Shown here piece by piece: positions 57,902 to 64,000 of a stretch of DNA of 64,000 nt. Source of the DNA: Eumeta japonica. Lineage: Eukaryota > Arthropoda > Insecta > Lepidoptera > Psychidae. Positions within the stretch are counted from its first letter, which is position 1. Every line of letters starts with the position of its first letter. Under the pieces are notes generated by a model. That model saw only the letters and a program-made list of their open reading frames with translations, was not told where the DNA came from and searched no databases. The stretch lies in assembly GCA_005406025.1 (NCBI GenBank), contig BGZK01000018.1:186001-250000 (forward strand), read 5' to 3'. The translations under genes and the position numbers were made by a program.

Positions 57902-60900
57902 TTTCAATGACTTTCACGTTAACGCTATACAAATGAAACTGTACATTATGCCTTTTTATATTCAATGTCAAAGTTATACAGTAAATAAGACGATTCAAGC
58001 TCTCACATTTGAGTATGTACGCTGCTCCTCTTCCAGGGGTGAAGAGTCTGCCTCCGAAAGATTGGCAGTCGAACATAAAATACGAATCGCGTACTTTGCC
58101 AAAAGCGAGACATTTCGTGGCACTAATGAGAACACCTAGAAGATGGGACTCGAAGAAATATGTTAGGGCGTTACTCAGATTAAATCTATCCGTGAAAATG
58201 TTATACACAAACCCGAATATCACCTTGTCGAATTTCACAGAAAACGAAATCGGATACATTTCACCGTAAGAATTGTTTAAATCGTCAGGCATTATCTCGT
58301 GGTTAGGCTGACTCAATTTTTCTATACTCTTCGCATAATATTTATCGCCATTGATTACAATGCCATCTACTAAACCACTAGTCCAAGCACTGAAATTACA
58401 GCATTGTGTCATCACTATGGCTACAGTGCAAACGGCCAAAGATTGGTTTCCACGATGACTCTCTTCAAACTGGGCGTGTGTCGGATGCAAAGTGCCCCAC
58501 AACGAATATAGATCACCTGGAAATTCTATATCCCAATCCTTCCACATGGTGTGCATACACCCACGCTCTAATCCCACGCTGTTCAGCCCCCTGGTCCGTG
58601 ACCAAGGTACGAATTGTATGTCGAGCCAATACATTTTCTCATTGACAGTAGGACAAATTTTCTTACGTTTAATATAAGGTAAATTCGGACTGCTCTCGGA
58701 TTTGAATAGAGGACTTAATCTATAATTTATCGATGCGTGTCGTGGTGCGGGTTTTATGGATGTCAATTCAAAAGTATAGAAATCTGGATTATTAAAACAT
58801 GTCACGTATTGCAAACGCTGTACCAGATCATCCACTGTGTAGTACAAGGACCAGGACGCGACCGGCAGCGATTTGCAAACGCAAGGATCGGGTGCTGTAT
58901 TTGGAGGGACAGCATTTTCATCAGAATTAGAACAGTAGGGATCAAAGAGATGGTAATAAGAATCTACTTGACATATAACTATACTGCACTCGGGAAATGT
59001 AACTATCACATATCTCAGCCTCCTCAAAACAGCTTTTATATATTGCTCTAGACTCTTATTTACGTTTTCGTTTATTACGAGGAGCTTTTTAATATTAAGG
59101 TTTATAAATTTCCCGTCAAGGAATAGATTCTTTATCACCCTTTTTTCGCAGGGCTTATAACTCGATACTTTACTATAAATCTCCAAACCCTTCTCTATAG
59201 AAATGTCAATCATGAAATGATCCCATGTATGTATAGGATGTATCGTGGCCATCAGCATAGCCACCACACACACGAAATGGCATTCCTTTATGTTTCCCGG
59301 GCACGTGCATCTCTCCTTCAAAGCGCACGTGCCCTCGATTCGGTACTGTCCATTAATTAACTGATACCCGATCGGTGTTGCACTTTTCGCTTCCTGCTCC
59401 CCGTCGTATATTTTGTCGTCGACTATCTTCGGCTTGGACTTTGCCGACTGCGGCTCCCTTTTGTAGAAATCGTAATCTTCCGGTAGCTGTAACCTGGGCT
59501 CTTGCATGACGCGTCGGACGACGACACGACTTAAGACGAAATGCTGTTCGTCTCGTACGCCGTCTTTGTTAAATGAGAACCTAAAATCATACAAAAATTT
59601 ACTTTAAACCGATTTTGAATAAATCGGCATTCTGATATAATGAATGTTTCAGAGCAATAATAGTTCATGAAATAAGTTCTATTTTCATGATGTGATATAT
59701 CTAGGTATAATAGGAGCACAACATCAGTACTAATCATCAGTACAAAAATAATTATTTCTGTGTTTTCTGAACTCGAAGTGAATTTGCCTATTTGTTTTTT
59801 ACATCTCCATAGTCAAAGTACTAAATCAATAGACAAAATTTTGAAATAATTTGCAAGGGGAATTTAAAGTCTAAATCATAATAATTTCTCAACTTGATTT
59901 TATATCTATTATCAAAAGGAATTATTAAAGATATTAACAATACTGAATTAACAAGGGGTTAGTTCTGATTCCTGACACAATGAGTCCTGACACAAATCAT
60001 ATGCTGTGACTAAGTTTCATTCTTGCGTCGTAGTTTTTTTCACTCTCTTGTGCCGTCATTAGAAAGGTATCAATCGAGGAACATTGTTGATCAACAAATT
60101 ATAGATGTTCTAATGTTATCTATCAGTGATGAAATCCTTAGCGTAATTACAATTGGTTTTGAGGTTGAGATTGAGATATCAACTTTGGGACCGCGGACAA
60201 AAGCAAGCATACTCGTAGATGAGGATAGGTCGGAATGGGATTTACATAAAAACACAGAATTTTATTTATTTTCTTTTATATTAAAGTAGTAAATAAAAAT
60301 TACACAATAGGATATTCAAGACATTTATAATTTTAGTTCTATATTTAGTTTTCGTCTATGCACATTAAACTACCAATTCAGAAGATAGAATTCTCGGCCC
60401 GTCATTCCATAATACCTATAATAAATAACGTAGTTTCTCGGCCAAAGTTTTGCAATTTAAGCATCAAAATTGCTTGGAAAAATCCTAAAACAGCTCAATA
60501 ATTGTTCAGACAACTTAAACCAAATATCTAAGTATTATATAGAAATCTAGAAATGTTTTTCTTGAATTACTCTAGATATTAGTGAAAACCATATTAAAAT
60601 CCTTGTAGTAGTTTCTGAGGTTAGCTTTCACAGACAGACATATCTCATCGGGGATTACAATTTATAATATACAGGATAAACTTATTCAACATTTGCGTAA
60701 ACGTTATTGAGAGATGACCTACGAAAATCAATTATACCTGATAATTGATTGATTAACATCCAAAGAAACCCAGATTCCTATACTACTGTGCTTCGTCACA
60801 CTTAATGAGTTTACGTGAAGGTATCCAAAAATTACATTGCATCTATTTTTATTACAGGATTCACATAGGGTTTGATTGAAAATCGATTGAAATGCGGGGG

Positions 60901-63655
60901 TCTGAATACGCTGGGAAATATCACGCTATTTCCATAAATCGTTCAACAGCGAATTCCACAAATCAGTTCTTCTTTTAGATTTCGATTTTATTCATTTTAA
61001 AATATTTACGATATTTATTTATTGTTATATTTCTCACCTGGTAACCAATTCGTGCAGTGTACGAAATCTCAAGAACGCAGCTTTGCCGCCGCCGGCACAG
61101 TTTCGTAATCCAAGGGCGGTACAAGGAGTTCCGTCGTACAAATAGAACAAACAGTTCTTTTTGAATATAGCGCAACTATAGCTACTGGTAGTTATCATGC
61201 CCTTGCAATGTTTTTCAAAAAAGTGACATTTCAATACTTCTTCCAACTGCCAAGTTACACCTTCCCGATATATGCTAACATGTGCCGAATAAGCCTAAAA
61301 AACAAATACGATTAATAGTAAATAAACCTGACGTTATGTTCCAAAATATTTACATTGAATTCATCGGAAAGAAATTCAGAAAAATCTACTAACAACTTGT
61401 ACTGTGTCAATAAAATTATTATGTGTTAAAATCATGAATAATATTTTGGTGCAATCGATTTTGACCAATTTCGAATGAATCTAAACTCGAATTACGGCGC
61501 AATACCTATGTGTCAGCTGTTCTAAGGCCGTTTAGTACGATATTTATACATAAATAATATAAGCAATTTTTTTCAGAAACGGCTATTTCAATGATTATGG
61601 ATCTTTTTGCTAAATTGTTTTATAAGAGGAGGAGATTATGAATATTTGCGAAAAGATGCATGATGAAATCCAACCTAGTATGTTAAATATAGCCTATGTA
61701 TTAAAGTTATGTAATGTAGCCAATGTATTAGAACACGATTTTTTATTTTAATTTCAGTTTTCAATGTCAAGCAAAAATATAAAGTACAGTGTAACCACGC
61801 ATGAATGCACGAAACTCTGCCGCTCTGAATTCCCTCCGAATGATGCAATGCGCAGGTTCAGTGTTCCTCGATCCTTCCTTATTCTACCCCGCGTTCCTAT
61901 TTTACGCCATTACGACGCTTTCCTGAATAACTTCACAACGGCAGAGTTCCGTGCGTTGAAGTGTACTTCTGGTAAAAAAATAAGCCATATAATGACGCAG
62001 AATCAGAAAAGAAATCAACTTCGAAAACAAAAACGATATCAGGATCGGAAATGAGAGCCGAATTAGGATTGTAATTATCGAGAACAAGTGTAATTGGAGC
62101 CGAGGTCAGAAATAAATAAAATCTAGAAGAAGACTATGCAAAGTTAGTACGAAATAGAACTGGGACTAGATTTGAACCAAAGTAGGGATCGGTGTTGAAA
62201 TTAAAATCAAGATGCTAAAATGAAAGAACTCATTCTACTTCCACCACAACTAGCTGCCCATTTAGAACCCTAAATCGGCAGCTAGTTGTGAGTAACTTAT
62301 AATACACTAGGTTTTGCCCGTAGGTCCACCCGCGTGGACCTAGAATGAATTCCTTCATCTTGGAGATCGAACAATCACGCTTTCAGCTATATTATCCCGA
62401 TTGCCATCCCATTTTCCATTCTGAGCCGGTTCGGTTCTCGATGCCAATTTGCCTCACTCTCGATTTCGGTTGTAGTCTTGCTTTTAATTCTCAATCCGTT
62501 TTCGATATTCTAATTCGAGATTCCAATTATGATTCCGCACTAAATCCCGGTTCCACTCTCAATTCTCATTTCGGTACTGATCCACACTCTTAATTCTAAT
62601 TTTAGTCCCACATTCAATTGTAGGATTGCAATTAGCTCCTTAGTCTCTTTCTCGATATTGATTCCTCTCGGTCTCGACTCTTGATTCTACTCCTCGTTCC
62701 AATTGTAATTTCGATTCCTCTACCGTTCAACGTCCCGATTTGGACGAAACTGGGATAAAAGCTAGTATCAAAATAAATTTTAGGCTACATTAGTCGAGGT
62801 TAGTGTAGCTCTTTACGAGTGAAAGAATTTTAAGAATTTCAATATTTTTTACTAGCATAAATATGCTGAGAAAATTAAAAAGAAATATTAATAGTTTATT
62901 GTAATGACGAAGCTTCTCATTAGCGAAGGAGATTTTAGAATCGTTTAAGAGTACAAATACGCTGACGAAGTCGGATACGAATGTTAATTTTATTCACGCG
63001 AATGTATTCACGCAAGTGCAAGCAATAAGTTAATAAATATTTGTCCTACTCGGATGAAAGGTATCTATCTCATAAAATACGAATAAATATATATTTTTTT
63101 TATATAATTTAAAGGTAATATGTTATAAAATATAATTTGATGCCGGGATCCTGTGAAATGTGGATAAAATCCAGATTTAGTATATAAAAATTAGGAGTAC
63201 AAACCCACCTGACTTCCTATCGTAATTTTTGGTATAATATGCACGGGAGCCGACTGAAAATTATCCTGACGGTTGTGATGGAGTTGTTTAGCTGCGTCTA
63301 GCACAAAATTTACAATATTCCGAGTCCAAGTATTGATGGAGTACTTATATGACGTAACGATAGCCATGATCGCTACGAACGGCAGAATTTCATAGGCGTT
63401 CGTATCCCCTATCGCGTGTGTGCCGCTGATAATTTGCGAGCCATCCGGCAGCTCTTTGAAATTATGCGGTTTCGCCAATTCTGTGGAAGGTGTGCATTCG
63501 ACGTCGACTTCGGCCAAAACCGGTTGGGGTTTCTTCTTTTTCATTGCTCTCATTTTGCTCCTCTGCCTGGCATCTGCTGTCAGCAGAATCCGTCTAGGAA
63601 CCTCCTCCGGTGGAACAGTTTCCACCTCATCTTCGACGCACTCCACTGGTACCAG
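57897..63655 (-). CDS. Uncharacterised protein with three tandem papain-fold-like modules, 3' three exons
   Basis: Exons (minus strand) are 63209-63655, 61038-61294 and 57897-59580; donors CAG|GTGGGT and CCAG|GTGAGA, acceptors GTGTAG, TTTTTTAG and GATTTTAG; phases 0 and 2 agree. The visible part is 795 aa and starts at an acceptor, so upstream exons are missing. An acidic then Lys-rich leader (KMRAMKKKKPQP) precedes three related modules: residues 65-262 (IISGTHAIGD ... INTWTRNIVNFVLDAAKQLH ... LFYLYDGT), 303-513 (YRIEGTCALKERC ... IHTWDHFMIDISIEKGLEIY ... YYHLFDPYCSN) and 590-775 (LYSLWGTLHP ... RGNQSLAVCTVAIVM ... YFMFDCQSFGG). Each has a G-T turn, a hydrophobic helix, a T/A-W-x-x-x-x-x-D helix and a late F/Y-D. 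This pattern resembles papain-like or OTU-like folds in which Q-C and F-D-S-H carry catalysis. Here the Cys position holds Ile, Cys and Ser respectively, and no His follows the Asp, so an enzyme is unlikely. Function unknown; the fold is inference. Confidence 0.75.
59581..61037. other. Intron of the triplicated-domain gene
   Basis: Contains a possible GATTCC-type remnant at about 60160-60240 (TTGGGACCGCGGACAAAAGC). An 88-residue plus frame at 60023-60289 runs through it and is not credible as a gene. Confidence 0.4.
61786..61961 (+). repeat. Short interspersed element, copy 2
   Basis: AACTCTGCCGCTCTGAATTC, ATGATGCAATGCGCAGGTTC, CCCGCGTTCCTATTTTACGC and ACTTCACAACGGCAGAGTTC parallel the insert at 38091-38233 (opposite strand). 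Its left part is longer by about 30 bases. AAGTAC-like words flank it (61782 and 61960) but are not an exact duplication. The 96-residue frame through it is the repeat, not a gene. Confidence 0.65.
62030..62220 (-). repeat. GATTCC-type remnant, reverse orientation
   Basis: GATATCAGGATCGGAAATGA, GAGCCGAATTAGGATTG and AGTAGGGATCGGTGTTG words are reverse-oriented hexamer-like units of the family found at 62305. Confidence 0.5.
62245..62290. repeat. Hairpin, 21-bp arms, one mismatch
   Basis: CACAACTAGCTGCC, then CATTTAG, is inverted at 62270-62290 with a 4-base loop. Confidence 0.8.
62305..62775 (+). repeat. GATTCC-type repeat, full copy
   Basis: It begins CACTAGGTTTTGCCCGTAGG, TCCACCCGCGTGGACCTAG and ends GGGATAAAAGCTAGTATC. 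The body is dominated by TTCTCAATCCGTTTTCG, GATTCCAATTATGATTCCGC and TCGATTCC words. Ends agree with 15325-15605. Confidence 0.7.
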
Positions 63656-64000
63656 CTACACAAATCCAATTCTAAATAGTTCTATTAAATTAAACAAATT
63701 GTATAATAACTCTACACGTACAATCAATTTCGATTGTAGTGTATATCAATGCTTACATACAAGTCAGCATTGATATACTTATATAAGTACATACATACAA
63801 ATATATTTATCATCTCGAGCTACACAATGCACAAAACAAGCGACGAATCAGTATTCCCGGTTTAATCGCCACGGAGAAAATATATGTTAATTGCGAGCAG
63901 ATTCAATAAGTATAGATTGTATTGTGATGTACCAAATTTCGTAAAATTGAGTATTTCCAAAAAATGTACCGCATAAATTAATTACATCATATTTATACGA
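63656..64000. other. Upstream intron of the triplicated-domain gene
   Basis: AT-rich; a 13-bp hairpin (GTATATCAATGCT at 63741-63753 with its complement at 63766-63778) is the only structure. The next upstream exon was not seen before the right edge. Confidence 0.4.

Larger units (their letters stand above)
61295..63208. other. Intron of the triplicated-domain gene, repeat-filled
   Basis: Holds the short interspersed element copy 2, a hairpin and a full GATTCC-type copy, listed separately; the remainder is AT-rich and unassigned. Confidence 0.5.

Noticed and set aside
58406..59051. Several plus-strand frames of 60-104 residues
   Set aside because: They lie opposite the long minus-strand exon 57897-59580, whose internal module repetition supports that strand.
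60023..60289. 88-residue plus frame inside an intron
   Set aside because: No similarity; it passes through a GATTCC-type remnant.
61764..62054. 96-residue plus frame similar to a frame at 37940-38254
   Set aside because: The similarity is real but it is a shared DNA repeat; at 38 kb it is an insert within a mariner, so not a conserved gene family.

Overview
This window is nuclear DNA of an insect, most probably a moth or butterfly (Lepidoptera). The sequence is strongly AT-rich and gene-poor, genes are split by canonical GT-AG introns, and there are no bacterial operons. The interspersed repeats are of kinds I associate with lepidopteran genomes: mariner, hAT, a jockey-type LINE, short repeats ending in an ACTAGCTTTTGCCCGCGG-like motif, and TACTAATATTATAAATG-type repeats. 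The species call is inference from repeat style and protein similarity, because no search could be run.

There are five protein-coding loci. (1) 726-967 (-) is one internal exon of a serine carboxypeptidase of the retinoid-inducible type; the rest lies off the left edge or was not found. (2) 6452-10875 (-) is a three-exon, phase-consistent gene for a proline-rich protein I do not recognise. (3) 27096-35185 (+) is a complete seven-exon PDCD2-like gene (Drosophila trus, human PDCD2L), 455 aa. (4) 45607-46095 (+) is an intact single-exon HSP90 co-chaperone p23, 162 aa. (5) 57897-63655 (-) is the 3' part, three exons and about 795 aa, of a gene for a protein built from three degenerate tandem copies of one domain; its 5' part is off the right edge. 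Genes 1, 2 and 5 are on the minus strand and 3 and 4 on the plus strand. They have no evident functional link beyond PDCD2L and p23 both being cytosolic assembly or chaperone factors.

The rest is mostly transposable-element material. Structurally complete or datable insertions are: a mariner at 17724-19320 with terminal inverted repeats and TA duplication; a hAT element at 19988-22585 with 8-bp duplication CCTCCTAT; a 5'-truncated jockey LINE at 40661-43098 with poly-A and a 12-bp duplication; and a 132-bp hAT MITE at 47446-47577 with 8-bp duplication GTACTATT. Relics include two diverged mariners (11.6-12.2 kb), a mariner interrupted by a short insert (38 kb), LINE reverse-transcriptase and endonuclease scraps (13.4, 33.6, 48.4-49.2 kb), a THAP-domain exon between perfect inverted repeats (50.8-51.2 kb), and an endonuclease frame of Helentron type (55.4 kb). 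Several repeat families occur two or more times within the window.

The most unusual signals are the triplicated-domain protein at the right end, about a dozen perfect or nearly perfect short hairpins scattered across otherwise decayed DNA, and a 143-bp element inserted in a dead mariner with a second copy 24 kb away.
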